Notes: generated from the sequence alone by a model not told the origin. Shown: positions 32,660-42,177, counted from the first letter of the stretch. The stretch: 64,000 nucleotides of DNA from an uncultured Oscillospiraceae bacterium (GCA_947623745.1 CANQHN010000010.1:1-64000); one strand, 5' to 3'. Program-made: numbers and translations.

Positions 32660-34363
32660 ATGAAGATTCGAGCAACCCAGGCCATCATGGAGTGCCTGCT
32701 GGAGCAGGAGGTGGACACCGTTTTCGGCTATCCCGGCGGTTCCATCCTGAACGTCTATGATGAGCTGTACAACTACCGGGACAAGATCACCCACATCCTG
32801 ACCGCCCACGAGCAGGGGGCGGCCCACGCCGCCGACGGCTACGCCCGGTCCACCGGCAAGGTGGGGGTGTGCTTCGCCACCAGCGGCCCCGGGGCCACCA
32901 ACCTGACCACCGGCATCGCTACCGCCTACATGGACTCCTCCCCCGTGGTCTTTCTGACCTGCAACGTGGCCGAGCCCTATCTGGGCAAGGACTCCTTCCA
33001 GGAGGTGGACATCACCGGCATCGCCATGCCCATCACCAAGGCCACCTACCTGGTGCGGGACGCCCAGACCATCCCCGACGTGATGCGGGAGGCCTTCGCC
33101 GTGGCCGCCACCGGCCGGCCGGGCCCCGTTCTGATCGACTTCCTGAAAAACGTCACCGCCCCCAGCGTGGAGATCGACTACGAGTTCGTCCCCTGGACCC
33201 AGAACCGCCGCCTGGGCAGCATCAAGGCCCTGGCCGACGCCCACGAGCTCAAGGCCCCCGAGCCCAATTCCGACGACATCGACATCCTGGCCGACATGAT
33301 CGCCCAGTCGGAGAAGCCCCTGCTCATCTGCGGCGGCGGCGTGGTCCGCGCCCGGGCGGACAAGGAGTTCCGGGAGCTGGCCGAGAAGCTGGACGCCCCG
33401 GTGGCCATCACCGTCATGGGCGGCGGCGGGTTCCCCGGCGGACACCCCCTCACCGCCGGCATGATCGGGATGCACGGCTCCCAGGCCAGCAATGTGGCCT
33501 GCAACGAGTGTGACCTGCTCATCGCCGTGGGCTGCCGGTTCTCCGACCGGGTGGCCCTCCAGCCCGAGACTTTCGCCAGCCAGGCCAAGATCGTCCAGAT
33601 CGACATCGACCGCTCCGAGATCGACAAGAACGTGCTCACCGACCACCACATCGTGGGCAACGCCAAGCGGGTGCTGGAGCTGCTCAACCAGCGGCTGGGC
33701 CAGTACAGCCACCCGGAGTGGAAGGAGCACATCCTGCCCCTGCGCCAGCCCTCCATCCCCCGGGTCAGCGAGCAGCTCACCCCCAAGCAGGTGCTGGAGA
33801 CCATCCGCCGCCTGGCCCCCCAGGACACCATCGTGGCCACCGACGTGGGCCAGCACCAGATGTGGTCCATCCAGCATTTCCACTTCGACTACCCCGGTCA
33901 GCTTCTGACCTCCGGCGGCTTCGGCACCATGGGCTTCGGCCTGGGCGCCGCCATCGGGGCCAAGATGGGCAACCCGGACAAGGTGGTGGTCCACACCACC
34001 GGCGACGGCTGCTTCCGCATGAACTGCAACGAGCTGGCCACCGTGGAGCACTATAAGCTGCCCATCATCACCGTGGTGTTCAACAACGGCACCCTGGGCA
34101 TGGTCCGCCAGTGGCAGCACCTGATCTATCACGAGCGCTACTCCGAGACCACCCTGGACCGGGGCCCCGACTTCGTCAAGCTGGCCGAGGCTTACGGCCT
34201 CAAGGGCTTCCGGGTGACCACCCAGGCGGAGATGGAGAAGGCCTTCCGGGAGGCACTCTCCGCCGGCTGTGGCTGCGTCATCGACTGTATGCTGGATATG
34301 GACGAGATGGTCCGGCCCATGGTGGCCGGCGGCGCCCACATCACCGACTTCCTGCTGCACTAA
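32660..34363 (+). CDS. ilvB: Acetolactate synthase large subunit, second copy
   Basis: 567 aa from the ATG at 32660 (ACTGGAGTTGAAAACA upstream); the open frame upstream runs through the repeat cluster and is not coding. Catalytic Glu in AHEQGAAHAADGYAR, FAD/cofactor domain in the middle, and an intact ThDP/Mg motif GDGCFRMN...FNNGTLGMVRQW (Asn475 and Asn476). It is the more canonical of the two large subunits in this operon and is followed by its own small subunit. Confidence 0.95.
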   Translation: MKIRATQAIMECLLEQEVDTVFGYPGGSILNVYDELYNYRDKITHILTAHEQGAAHAADGYARSTGKVGVCFATSGPGATNLTTGIATAYMDSSPVVFLTCNVAEPYLGKDSFQEVDITGIAMPITKATYLVRDAQTIPDVMREAFAVAATGRPGPVLIDFLKNVTAPSVEIDYEFVPWTQNRRLGSIKALADAHELKAPEPNSDDIDILADMIAQSEKPLLICGGGVVRARADKEFRELAEKLDAPVAITVMGGGGFPGGHPLTAGMIGMHGSQASNVACNECDLLIAVGCRFSDRVALQPETFASQAKIVQIDIDRSEIDKNVLTDHHIVGNAKRVLELLNQRLGQYSHPEWKEHILPLRQPSIPRVSEQLTPKQVLETIRRLAPQDTIVATDVGQHQMWSIQHFHFDYPGQLLTSGGFGTMGFGLGAAIGAKMGNPDKVVVHTTGDGCFRMNCNELATVEHYKLPIITVVFNNGTLGMVRQWQHLIYHERYSETTLDRGPDFVKLAEAYGLKGFRVTTQAEMEKAFREALSAGCGCVIDCMLDMDEMVRPMVAGGAHITDFLLH

Positions 34364-34376
34364 GGGGGTGGACGGC

Positions 34377-34943
34377 GTGAAGAAAGAGTTTGATATGACC
34401 AGGAAGGCCTACACCCTGTCCATCCTGGTGCGGGACGTCCCCGGCGTTTTGAGCCAGGTGGCCCGGCTGTTCTCCCGGAAGGGCTACAACATCGAGTCCA
34501 TCGTCTCCGGTGAGACCGACCGGCCCGGCGTCACCCGGATCACCATCGTGGTCCACGGGGACGAGGTGATGATCTCCCAGCTGGCCGCCCAGTGCCGCAA
34601 GCTCATCCCCGTGCTGGCGGTGAAGCTGCTGGACGAGAAGAGCTCCATCCAGCGGGAGTTTGCCCTCATCAAGGTGCAGGCGGCCGACCGAAACGCCCGG
34701 GACGAGGTCATCCAGATGGCCAACATCTTCCGGGCCAAGATCATCGACGTCAGCCACGAGACCCTCACCGTGGCCATCTTCGGGGAGCGGGAAAAGACCG
34801 ACGCCCTGACCCGGCTGCTGGAGGACTACGGCGTGCTGGAGATTGCAAAGACGGGTACTATCGCCATCGAAAGAGGACGTAGCACTATATATGACGACAA
34901 TAAAATCAAGGAGGAATACAACTATGGCAAAAATGTACTATGA
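34377..34943 (+). CDS. ilvN: Acetolactate synthase small subunit, second copy
   Basis: 188 aa from the GTG at 34377 (AAGGGGGTGGACGGC upstream); an ATG six codons later is possible. ACT domain ([40 protein letters not shown]) plus ALS_ss C-terminal domain. Its last 20 or so residues are translated from the ribosome site and first codons of ilvC: the stop at 34941-34943 lies 20 nt past the ilvC start, so the two are probably translationally coupled. The longer C-terminal tail is unlike the first copy. Confidence 0.93.
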   Translation: MKKEFDMTRKAYTLSILVRDVPGVLSQVARLFSRKGYNIESIVSGETDRPGVTRITIVVHGDEVMISQLAAQCRKLIPVLAVKLLDEKSSIQREFALIKVQAADRNARDEVIQMANIFRAKIIDVSHETLTVAIFGEREKTDALTRLLEDYGVLEIAKTGTIAIERGRSTIYDDNKIKEEYNYGKNVL

Positions 34944-35946
34944 GAAGGACTGCGACATCAACTACCTCAACGGCAAGAAGATCGCGATCATCGGCTACGG
35001 CTCCCAGGGTCACGCCCACGCGCTGAACCTGAAGGACTCCGGCTGCGACGTGTGCGTGGGCCTGCGTCCCGGCTCCAAGAACTGGGCCAACGCAGAGAAG
35101 GCCGGCCTGAAGGTCATGACCGTGCCCGAGGCCGCCAAGTGGGGCGACATCGTGATGATGCTCATCAACGACGAGGTCCAGGCCGACGTGTACAAGAAGG
35201 ACATCGCCCCCAACCTGGAGGAGGGCAACGCCCTGGCCTTCGCCCACGGCTTCAACATCCGCTATCAGCAGATCGTGCCCCCCAAGGGCGTGGACGTGTT
35301 CATGGCCGCCCCCAAGGGTCCCGGCCACACCGTCCGCTCCACCTATGTCAACGGCAAGGGCGTGCCCTGCCTGGTGGCCGTGGAGCAGAACGCCACCGGC
35401 GACGCCTATAAGATCGCCCTGGCCTATATCGCCGGCATCGGCGGCGCCCGCGCCGGCGTGATGGAGACCACCTTCCACGACGAGACCGAGACCGACCTGT
35501 TCGGCGAGCAGACCGTGCTGTGCGGCGGCGTGGTGGATCTGATGCAGTGCGGCTTCGAGACCCTGGTGGAGGCCGGCTACGCCCCCGAGAACGCCTACTT
35601 CGAGTGCATCCACGAGATGAAGCTGATCGTTGACCTGATCAACAAGGGCGGCATCGCGGCCATGAACTACTCCATCTCCGATACCGCTGAGTTCGGCGAG
35701 TACGTCTCCGGCCCCCGCGTCCTGCCTCACGACGAGATCAAGGCCCACATGAAGGCTGTCCTCAAGGACATCCAGGACGGCACCTTCGCCGGCCGCTGGA
35801 TCGCCGAGAACAAGAGCAACGGCCGCACCTTCTTCAACTCCAAGCGCGCCCAGCTCAAGAAGCACCAGATGGAGATCGTGGGCGAGGAGCTGCGCAAGAA
35901 CATGATCTGGGGCGGCGACACCGACCTGGACACCGCGTCCAACTAA
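34924..35946 (+). CDS. ilvC: Ketol-acid reductoisomerase
   Basis: 340 aa, class I length. It isomerises and reduces acetolactate or acetohydroxybutyrate with NADPH and Mg2+. [21 protein letters not shown] is the nucleotide fold, and the following loop [10 protein letters not shown] has the Arg and Ser typical of NADPH use. Metal ligands lie in ETDLFGEQ and the [13 protein letters not shown] block. ATG after AAGGAGGAATACAACT. The high codon bias suggests strong expression. Confidence 0.96.
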   Translation: MAKMYYEKDCDINYLNGKKIAIIGYGSQGHAHALNLKDSGCDVCVGLRPGSKNWANAEKAGLKVMTVPEAAKWGDIVMMLINDEVQADVYKKDIAPNLEEGNALAFAHGFNIRYQQIVPPKGVDVFMAAPKGPGHTVRSTYVNGKGVPCLVAVEQNATGDAYKIALAYIAGIGGARAGVMETTFHDETETDLFGEQTVLCGGVVDLMQCGFETLVEAGYAPENAYFECIHEMKLIVDLINKGGIAAMNYSISDTAEFGEYVSGPRVLPHDEIKAHMKAVLKDIQDGTFAGRWIAENKSNGRTFFNSKRAQLKKHQMEIVGEELRKNMIWGGDTDLDTASN

Positions 35947-35952
35947 ACCGGC

Positions 35953-35990
35953 AAAAGGCCCCCGGCTCATGCCGGGGGCTTTCCCCCATT
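35953..35990 (+). terminator. Hairpin between ilvC and ilvD
   Basis: AAAGGCCCCCGGC and GCCGGGGGCTTT around TCAT (one bulged G), then TTTCCCCCATTTTTG. It may act as a partial terminator or mRNA 3' stabiliser that lowers ilvD relative to ilvC. Confidence 0.6.
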
Positions 35991-36009
35991 TTTGACAGGA
36001 GGCTATGCT

Positions 36010-37671
36010 ATGCGCTCTGACGTTGTGAAAAAAGGTATCCCCGCCGCCCCCAACCGCTCCCTGCTGTACGCCCTGGGCTACACCAAGGAGGAGCTGGAGC
36101 GCCCCCTCATCGGCGTGGTGTGCTCCTACAATGAGATCGTCCCCGGCCATATGAACCTGGACAAGATCGCCGAGGCGGTCAAGGCCGGCGTCCGGGCCGC
36201 CGGCGGCACCCCCGTGGAGTTCCCCGCCATCGCCGTGTGTGACGGCATCGCCATGGGCCACGTGGGCATGAAGTACTCCCTGGTCACCCGGGACCTGATC
36301 GCCGACTCCACCGAGGCCATGGCCATCGCCCACCAGTTCGACGGCCTGGTGATGATCCCCAACTGCGACAAGAACGTCCCCGGCCTGCTCATGGCCGCCG
36401 CCCGGGTGAATGTGCCCACCATCTTCGTCTCCGGCGGCCCCATGCTGGCCGGCACCCTGAACGACGGCCGGCGCACCTGCCTGTCCCACATGTTCGAGGC
36501 CGTGGGCGCCTACTACGCCGGCAAGCTGGACGAGCAGGGCGTGGAGGAGTATGAGGAGAACGCCTGCCCCACCTGCGGCTCCTGCTCCGGCATGTACACC
36601 GCCAACTCCATGAACTGTCTCACCGAGGCCATCGGCATGGCCCTGCGGGGCAACGGCACCATCCCCGCCGTGTGGTCCGCCCGGCTCCGCCTGGCCAAGC
36701 ACGCGGGCATGAAGATCATGGAGCTGGTGGAGAAGGACATCCGGCCCCGGGACATCATGACCGAGGCGGCCTTCCACAATGCCGAGACGGTGGACATGGC
36801 CCTGGGCTGCTCCACCAATACCATGCTCCACCTGCCCGCCATCGCCCACGAGTGCGGCGTGGAGATCTCCTTCGACATGGCCAACGAGATCTCCGCCAAG
36901 ACCCCCAACCTGTGCCACCTGGCCCCGGCGGGCTTCACCTACATGGAGGACCTGGAGCGGGCCGGCGGCGTGTACGCCGTCATGAAGGAGCTGACCAAGA
37001 AGGGCCTGCTGGACACCTCCCTCATCACCTGCACCGGAAAGACCATCGCCGAGAACCTGGAGGGCGTGGTGAACCGCGACCCCGAGCTCATCCGGCCCAT
37101 CGACAACCCCTTCAGCCCCACCGGCGGCATCGCCGTGCTCAAGGGCAACCTGGCCCCCGACGGCTGCGTGGTCAAGCAGTCCGCTGTGGCCCCCGAGATG
37201 ATGGTCCACGAGGGCCCCGCCCGGGTGTTCAACTCCGAGGAGGAGGCCATCGAGGCCATCTACGCCGGGAAGATCGTCTCCGGCGACGTGGTGGTCATCC
37301 GCTATGAGGGCCCCAAGGGCGGCCCCGGTATGCGGGAGATGCTCAACCCCACCTCTGCCATCGCGGGCATGGGTCTGGACAAGGAGGTGGCCCTCATCAC
37401 CGACGGCCGCTTCTCCGGCGCCACCCGGGGAGCGTCCATCGGCCACGTGAGCCCCGAGGCCGCCTCCGGCGGCCCCATCGGCCTGGTGGAGGAGGGCGAT
37501 ATCATCGCCATCGACATCCCCGGCAAGTCCATCCAGCTGAAGGTGGACGAGGCCGTCCTGGCCGCCCGGAAGGCCGCCTGGGTGTGCCCCGAGCCCAAGA
37601 TCAAGACCGGCTACCTGGCCCGGTACGCCAAGCTGGTGTCCTCCGCCGACAAGGGCGCCATCCTGGGATAA
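36010..37671 (+). CDS. ilvD: Dihydroxy-acid dehydratase
   Basis: 553 aa from the ATG at 36010 (ACAGGAGGCTATGCT upstream). It dehydrates dihydroxyisovalerate and dihydroxymethylvalerate with an Fe-S cluster. Cluster ligands are visible in [10 protein letters not shown] and [22 protein letters not shown], and the C-terminal [32 protein letters not shown] block carries the catalytic Ser. Last gene of the ilv operon, so the operon covers every shared step to the keto acids of valine and isoleucine except the transaminase. Confidence 0.96.
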   Translation: MRSDVVKKGIPAAPNRSLLYALGYTKEELERPLIGVVCSYNEIVPGHMNLDKIAEAVKAGVRAAGGTPVEFPAIAVCDGIAMGHVGMKYSLVTRDLIADSTEAMAIAHQFDGLVMIPNCDKNVPGLLMAAARVNVPTIFVSGGPMLAGTLNDGRRTCLSHMFEAVGAYYAGKLDEQGVEEYEENACPTCGSCSGMYTANSMNCLTEAIGMALRGNGTIPAVWSARLRLAKHAGMKIMELVEKDIRPRDIMTEAAFHNAETVDMALGCSTNTMLHLPAIAHECGVEISFDMANEISAKTPNLCHLAPAGFTYMEDLERAGGVYAVMKELTKKGLLDTSLITCTGKTIAENLEGVVNRDPELIRPIDNPFSPTGGIAVLKGNLAPDGCVVKQSAVAPEMMVHEGPARVFNSEEEAIEAIYAGKIVSGDVVVIRYEGPKGGPGMREMLNPTSAIAGMGLDKEVALITDGRFSGATRGASIGHVSPEAASGGPIGLVEEGDIIAIDIPGKSIQLKVDEAVLAARKAAWVCPEPKIKTGYLARYAKLVSSADKGAILG

Positions 37672-37722
37672 ATAAGCAAAAAAATACCCCTCAGCCGAGC
37701 TGAGGGGTATTTTTTTGCTTAT
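37672..37722. terminator. Strong bidirectional terminator after ilvD
   Basis: ATAAGCAAAAAAATACCCC-TCAGC and its complement around CGA; poly-T on both strands. It also serves rpiB, whose stop lies inside it. Confidence 0.92.
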
Positions 37723-38153
37723 TTTTCGATGTCCATGATCTCGCCCACCCGCCGGGCGTGGCGGCCGCCCTCAAACTGGGTGGACAGGAACACGTCCACG
37801 ATCCGCTGGGCCAGGCCCGGGCCGATGATGGCCCCGCCCATGGCCAGCACGTTGGCGTCGTTGTGGCGGCGGGTCATCTCAGCGGTGTAGGAGTCGGCAC
37901 ACAGGGCGCAGCGGATGCCCCTGACCTTGTTGGCGGCCATGGAGATGCCCACGCCGGTGGTGCAGATGACGATTCCCTTCTCACACTCGCCGCTGGCCAC
38001 GGCCTCGCCCACCGCCTTGCCGAAGATGGGGTAGTCGCAGCTCTCCGTGCTGTAGCAGCCCACGTCCTTGCAGGAGATGCCCTTGCCCTCCAGATAGGCC
38101 TTGATGTGCTCCTTGAGCGGGTAGCCTCCGTGGTCGGAACCGATTGCGATCAT
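37719..38153 (-). CDS. rpiB: Ribose-5-phosphate isomerase B
   Basis: 144 aa, full-length RpiB/LacAB family. It interconverts ribose 5-phosphate and ribulose 5-phosphate. IAIGSDHGGYPLKEHI at the start, catalytic Cys in IVICTTGVGISMAANKVRGIRCAL, and RRHNDANVLAMGGAIIG with the catalytic His. ATG after GAAGGAGGTTTTTCATT. It follows the PHP phosphatase gene by 28 bp on the same strand. Confidence 0.96.
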   Translation of the reverse strand: MIAIGSDHGGYPLKEHIKAYLEGKGISCKDVGCYSTESCDYPIFGKAVGEAVASGECEKGIVICTTGVGISMAANKVRGIRCALCADSYTAEMTRRHNDANVLAMGGAIIGPGLAQRIVDVFLSTQFEGGRHARRVGEIMDIEK

Positions 38154-38181
38154 AATGAAAAACCTCCTTCAATGATAGCCC

Positions 38182-38988
38182 TTACAGGCGGATGAACTGG
38201 GGGATGCGGCGGCAGAACACCGCCTGGTAGCGGAACCCGGCCTGCCTGAGCAGGGCCTGGGCCTCCTGGATGCCCTTCCCGATGTCCTGGGCGGTGTGGG
38301 CGTCGGTGCCCACGGTGACGATCTCCCCGCCGCAGGCCCGGTAGAGCTCCAGCACCGGCAGCCACTCGTCCAGGGTCTGCCCCCGGCAGGTGTTCACCTC
38401 GATGCCCCGCCCGGCCTGGGCGGCGGCGGTGAACAGGGCGCGCAGCTGGTCCTGGTAGCGGTCCAGGGTGACGGGACCGTTGGACGCGCCGGACATGTAC
38501 CGCAGGGGGTAGATCACGTGCCCCAGCACGTCGTAGGTGTCGGTCAGCTTCACCAGCTCCAGGAGAGAGGCGAAGTAGTCGTCCAGCACGGCGTAGCAGG
38601 CCGCGGCGTCGGTGAGGGGCAGATAGTAGAAGTCCTCCCCCCCGGCCCGGGGGCTCATGTTGTGGATGGAGCCGATGACGAAGTCCAGCGGCGCGCCGGC
38701 CAGGATACCCCGGGCGAGCTCCGGGTCCACCGGTGCCTCGCCCAGCTCCAGGCCCAGACGCAGCTTCAGCCGCCCCTCAAAGGCCGCGGCGGCCTGGGCG
38801 TACTGCTCCAGGATGGGGGCCCAGTCCAGGCCGGCCACCCGGCCGCCGTGCTCGTCCAGCAGATCGCAGTGGTCGGTGGTGCACAGCTCCTTCAGCCCCA
38901 GGGAGAGGGCCTGGGCGGCCTCGTCCAGCAGGGCGGCCTGGCTGTCGAAGGAGCAGCGGGTGTGGGTGTGGTAGTCGGCAAGGTACAT
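38182..38988 (-). CDS. PHP-domain histidinol-phosphatase (HisJ/HisK family)
   Basis: 268 aa. The PHP metal-binding motifs are clear: DYHTHTRCSFD at the start, CTTDHCDLLDEHGG, IGSIHNM near the middle and GTDAHTAQDIG near the end. The family dephosphorylates histidinol phosphate in histidine synthesis, though related PHP proteins have other phosphoester substrates; no other his genes are in the window. ATG after GGAGGCCTGAACC. Promoter TTGCAA-17-TATAAT at 39022-39050 on the minus strand. Confidence 0.9.
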   Translation of the reverse strand: MYLADYHTHTRCSFDSQAALLDEAAQALSLGLKELCTTDHCDLLDEHGGRVAGLDWAPILEQYAQAAAAFEGRLKLRLGLELGEAPVDPELARGILAGAPLDFVIGSIHNMSPRAGGEDFYYLPLTDAAACYAVLDDYFASLLELVKLTDTYDVLGHVIYPLRYMSGASNGPVTLDRYQDQLRALFTAAAQAGRGIEVNTCRGQTLDEWLPVLELYRACGGEIVTVGTDAHTAQDIGKGIQEAQALLRQAGFRYQAVFCRRIPQFIRL

Positions 38989-39021
38989 GGTTCAGGCCTC
39001 CGGGAAGTGATCTCCAGGTCG

Positions 39022-39050
39022 ATTATAAATGGTTTCCCGCCGTTTTGCAA
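39022..39050 (-). promoter_or_regulatory. Promoter of the PHP phosphatase-rpiB unit
   Basis: Minus strand TTGCAA (39045-39050), 17-bp spacer, TATAAT (39022-39027). Confidence 0.7.
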
Positions 39051-39056
39051 GAGAGG

Positions 39057-39085
39057 GTGACATTTCCGGAAAACTATGCTACAAT
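39057..39085 (+). promoter_or_regulatory. Promoter of the acyltransferase-amidohydrolase unit
   Basis: GTGACA (39057-39062), 17-bp spacer, TACAAT (39080-39085). Its -35 is 6 bp from the -35 of the divergent promoter. Confidence 0.6.
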
Positions 39086-39145
39086 AATTCTAACCTGGGA
39101 CAGTATTTTCCAGCCATCCCCACGCCGCCGCGAGAGGAGGACGCC

Positions 39146-40177
39146 ATGAGGAGAAGGAGAAGGCCGGGCCGCAACCGGCGCATGGACTTGTACCGGGGCG
39201 TCGCCATCTACGCGGTGATCTCCATCCACGTCCTGTTCCCGGGGCCGGTGGGCATCGCGGTGCGGGCGCTGGCCCGGTTCGCCGTGCCCTTTTTCTTCCT
39301 GACCGCCGGGTATTTCAGCCTGAACGCCCCGGCCTGGGCCCTGTGGCGCCGGGCGGTGCGGACGCTGGAGTACCTGTGCGTGGTCTGCGTGCCCTACTTC
39401 TTCCTGGACCTGTGGCTGACCGTCCGCCGGGGCAGGCCGGTGCTGGAGTGGCTGTCCAGCGTGTTCAACTGGGAGCAGCTGGTGCGCTTCCTGGGCTGTC
39501 AGACCGTCCCGCTGTCCTACGGCTGGCAGCTGTGGTTCTTGGGGGCGCTGGCGGTGGTGTACCTGTGGTGGTGGATGCTGACCCTGCTCTGCCGCAGCGC
39601 CGGGCGGAAGCTGCCCTACGGGGCCTGCGCCATTTTGGGCCTGGTCCTGCTGGCAGTCCACCTGTACATGGGGGAGCTGGGCGGCCTGCTGGGCTGGTAC
39701 GCGGACAACCTGGTGCTGCACAGCGCCCTGCTGGACGGCCTGCCCTTCTTCGCCCTGGGGGCCTGGTGCGCCAAGCGGCGCAGGGAGCTCAAGCGCCTGG
39801 ACGTGCCGTGGCACATCCTCATCGCCGCCGGGGCGGGGATGAGCCTGCTGGAGGCCTGGCTGGCCGGGCGGCAGGAGATCTATCTGGGCACCCTGGTCCT
39901 GCTGGCCGGGCTGATGGGCCGCTGTCTGCGTTACCGCCGGGCCCCGGAAGGGACAGTGTACGACTTTTTACAGCTTTGCGGGCGCAAGCTGACCCTGGGG
40001 ATCTACGCGATCCATCTGCTGGTGCTGGCCCTCATCCGGGAGGTGCCCGCGCTGAGCCCGCTGACCGGGCTAGAGTGGCTGATGCCCGCCATCGTGGCCA
40101 TCCCGTCCACCCTGCTGGCCCTGGCCATCGCCTGGGGCAGGGAGGTCCGGTCACAGAAGAGGGGGAGTGCAAAATGA
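39146..40177 (+). CDS. Acyltransferase family 3 membrane protein
   Basis: 343 aa from the ATG at 39146 (GAGAGGAGGACGCC upstream). About ten membrane segments. RRMDLYRGVAIYAVISIHVLF is the N-terminal acyltransferase-3 block with the catalytic-type His, followed by RFAVPFFFLTAGYF. The family moves acetyl or succinyl groups onto surface sugars or other exported molecules. It overlaps the next gene by 4 bp (ATGA). Confidence 0.88.
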   Translation: MRRRRRPGRNRRMDLYRGVAIYAVISIHVLFPGPVGIAVRALARFAVPFFFLTAGYFSLNAPAWALWRRAVRTLEYLCVVCVPYFFLDLWLTVRRGRPVLEWLSSVFNWEQLVRFLGCQTVPLSYGWQLWFLGALAVVYLWWWMLTLLCRSAGRKLPYGACAILGLVLLAVHLYMGELGGLLGWYADNLVLHSALLDGLPFFALGAWCAKRRRELKRLDVPWHILIAAGAGMSLLEAWLAGRQEIYLGTLVLLAGLMGRCLRYRRAPEGTVYDFLQLCGRKLTLGIYAIHLLVLALIREVPALSPLTGLEWLMPAIVAIPSTLLALAIAWGREVRSQKRGSAK

Positions 40178-40995
40178 AGATCATCGACGCCCACCTGCAC
40201 CTGTTCCCGTCCGACCCGCGGCAGGACGAGGAGTTCGCGGCGGTGGGCCATGTGAATTCGGTGGAGCACCTGCGGGAGGTCTACGGCCAGCTGGGCATGG
40301 TCCACGGCGTGGTCATGGGCAACCGCAGCCTGGAGACGGGCTACCACAGCTACCCCGCCGACCTGTTCCACTACTGCGTGGGGCTGGACAGCCTGGTGCT
40401 CCGGCGGGGCAGCTTCATCCCCGAGGACCTGCCCGACCAGGTGGAGGAGCACCTGAAGCGGGAGAACTGCTGCGGTGTCAAGCTCTACCCCGGCTACAAC
40501 ACCATCTGGCTGGACGACCCGGTGTACAAGCCGGTGTACCAGCTGGCGGCCCGGTACGACAAGCCGGTGGCCGTCCACATGGGCCAGACCGCCTTTTCCC
40601 GGGCCCACCTGAAGTACAGCCACCCCCTGGCCCTGGACGACGCGGCGGCGGAGAACCCCCGCACCCGGTTCATCATGTGCCACTACGGCAACCCCTTCCT
40701 GGAGGCGGCCGCGGCGGTGGTGGAGAAGAACCCCAACGTGTGTACCGACCTGTCCGGCCTGCTGGAGGGGCGCATCCAGCTGGACGCCTATTTCCAGAAG
40801 CAGGCGGGGTATGTGGCCATGCTGCGGGGCTGGCTGGAGTACATGGAGGCCTGGGACCGGGTGCTGTACGGCACCGACTGGCCCATCGTGAACCTGGGGG
40901 AGTATATCGCCTTCATCGCCCGGCTGACCCCGGAGGAGCACCACGAGAAGATCTTCTTTGAAAATGCCAACCGGGTCTACGGCCTGGGCCTGTGA
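40174..40995 (+). CDS. Amidohydrolase-2 family metal-dependent hydrolase
   Basis: 273 aa from the ATG at 40174. A TIM-barrel amidohydrolase: metal motif DAHLHLF near residue 5, KLYPGYN, PVAVHMGQT, ARTRFIMCHYGNP-like strand and the final YGTDWPIV aspartate. Family members hydrolyse or decarboxylate varied substrates; none can be named here. Translationally coupled to the acyltransferase, an unusual pair. Confidence 0.88.
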   Translation: MKIIDAHLHLFPSDPRQDEEFAAVGHVNSVEHLREVYGQLGMVHGVVMGNRSLETGYHSYPADLFHYCVGLDSLVLRRGSFIPEDLPDQVEEHLKRENCCGVKLYPGYNTIWLDDPVYKPVYQLAARYDKPVAVHMGQTAFSRAHLKYSHPLALDDAAAENPRTRFIMCHYGNPFLEAAAAVVEKNPNVCTDLSGLLEGRIQLDAYFQKQAGYVAMLRGWLEYMEAWDRVLYGTDWPIVNLGEYIAFIARLTPEEHHEKIFFENANRVYGLGL

Positions 40996-41005
40996 GTAAA
41001 ATGAG

Positions 41006-41041
41006 CAAAAAAATCCCGCCGGAGGCCCGGCGGGATTTTTT
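41006..41041. terminator. Bidirectional terminator
   Basis: AAAAAATCCCGCCGG and its complement around AGGC, ending in TTTTTT on both strands. Confidence 0.9.
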
Positions 41042-41280
41042 CAGCCCTCCCCCAGCGTCTGGTTGAGCAGGTTGCGCAGGGACAGGGCGGTCTGGCGGTT
41101 CATGACGATGGAGGCCACCAGCTCGGCGGCGGGGGTGGAGATGTTCTCCAGCCCCTTGGAGGTGACGGTGACCGACGTCTCCATATACTTGTGGCTGGCG
41201 TCCAGGGTGACCTCCAAAATTTCCCCGGTGGGACTGCTGACCTTGCGCAGACCAAAGGTATTCACATACTCAGGCTTCAT
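41041..41280 (-). CDS. Small conserved-looking protein of unknown function (79 aa)
   Basis: 79 aa from the ATG at 41278-41280, with AAGGAGGAGTCAAC upstream. Start overlaps the NUDIX stop (ATGA), so it is the second gene of that unit. Soluble, no Cys, no signal. I do not recognise the family; its strong ribosome site and coupling argue that it is real. Confidence 0.75.
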   Translation of the reverse strand: MKPEYVNTFGLRKVSSPTGEILEVTLDASHKYMETSVTVTSKGLENISTPAAELVASIVMNRQTALSLRNLLNQTLGEG

Positions 41281-41756
41281 GTTGACTCCTCCTTTATGGT
41301 TTTTCCATCCAGTACGGCGCGGACCAGGGTCTCCCCCCGGTAGCACAGCTTCAGGGAGAAGAAGGGGACGTCCCGGCCGATCAGGTCCAGGAAGATGGCG
41401 TCCCCCTCCCAGTGGGGCAGCTCCAGCAGACGGGGCCAGGGGACCCACTCCAGCACCCCCTCGTCGCACTCCCGGGGCTCCCCGGTGAAGCCGTCGGCGG
41501 TGAACAGGTGCATATACTCGGTCTCCCACTGGTCAGACACGAAGGTGACCAGCCCCCGGTAGCGGTAGCTGGTGAGCTCCAGCCCCGTCTCCTCCCGGAC
41601 CTCCCGCAGCAGGCAGTCCTCCGGGCTCTCCTTGTCCTCGAACTTGCCGCCCACGCCGATCCACTTGTCCCGGTTGAGGTCGTTCTCCTTCTTGACCCGG
41701 TGGAGCATCAGGCAGTCCCCGCCCCGCCGGATGTAGCACAGTGTGGTGTTGCGCAT
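41277..41756 (-). CDS. NUDIX hydrolase (MutT/8-oxo-dGTP diphosphatase type)
   Basis: 159 aa from the ATG at 41754-41756. The NUDIX box GGKFEDKESPEDCLLREVREETGLEL follows the GX5EX7REUXEEXGU pattern exactly. The opening RNTTLCYIRRGGDCLMLHRVKKENDLNRDKWIGVGGK is typical of Firmicute MutT proteins annotated as 8-oxo-dGTP diphosphatases. Promoter TTGCCC-17-TATACT at 41786-41814 on the minus strand, divergent from the ArsR-like gene. Confidence 0.93.
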   Translation of the reverse strand: MRNTTLCYIRRGGDCLMLHRVKKENDLNRDKWIGVGGKFEDKESPEDCLLREVREETGLELTSYRYRGLVTFVSDQWETEYMHLFTADGFTGEPRECDEGVLEWVPWPRLLELPHWEGDAIFLDLIGRDVPFFSLKLCYRGETLVRAVLDGKTIKEEST

Positions 41757-41785
41757 GGCCGCGCCGCCCTTCCGCAGTTTTCTCC

Positions 41786-41814
41786 AGTATAGCACGGACG
41801 GCCCAAAAGGGCAA
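41786..41814 (-). promoter_or_regulatory. Promoter of the NUDIX unit
   Basis: Minus strand TTGCCC (41809-41814), 17-bp spacer, TATACT (41786-41791). Confidence 0.65.
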
Positions 41815-41841
41815 GCGCCCGGCGGGCGGGAACGGTTTCCG

Positions 41842-41892
41842 TTGACAGGGCGGGGGAACTGTGCTACCTTATATTTAACCAAAAAGTTAAAT
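41842..41892 (+). promoter_or_regulatory. Promoter and operator of the ArsR/SdpI-like pair
   Basis: TTGACA (41842-41847), 17-bp spacer, TACCTT (41865-41870). The palindrome ATTTAAC-6-GTTAAAT at 41873-41892 lies right at the expected transcription start and is the likely autorepression site. Confidence 0.7.
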
Positions 41893-41907
41893 GGGAGAGA
41901 GGACACG

Positions 41908-42177
41908 TTGGGTCTGCAAAACACGCTGAAAGCTCTGTCCGACCCCACCCGGCGGGAGATTTTGAACCTCTTGAAAGGCGGCCCCCTGCCGGCGGGGGAG
42001 CTGGCGGGCCGGTTCGAGATGTCTGGGGCGGCGGTGTCCAAGCACTTGTCGGTGCTGAGAGAGGCGGGGCTGGTCCGGGACCGGCGGGAGGGCCGGTCCA
42101 TTATCTACGAGCTGAACGCCTCGGTGCTGGAGGAGGTCATGCTGTGGCTGCGCGATCTGAGGGGGGACGGAACATGA
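41908..42177 (+). CDS. ArsR-family regulator (SdpR-like)
   Basis: 89 aa from the TTG at 41908 (GAGAGAGGACACG upstream). A compact winged helix: LKALSDPTRREILNLLKGGPLPAGELAGRFEMSGAAVSKHLSVLREAGLVRDRREGRSIIYELN. It has no metal-binding cysteines, so it is not a metal sensor of the ArsR/SmtB kind. Overlap with an SdpI-type gene (ATGA) marks it as the SdpR-like partner of a membrane signal-transducing immunity protein. Confidence 0.92.
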   Translation: MGLQNTLKALSDPTRREILNLLKGGPLPAGELAGRFEMSGAAVSKHLSVLREAGLVRDRREGRSIIYELNASVLEEVMLWLRDLRGDGT

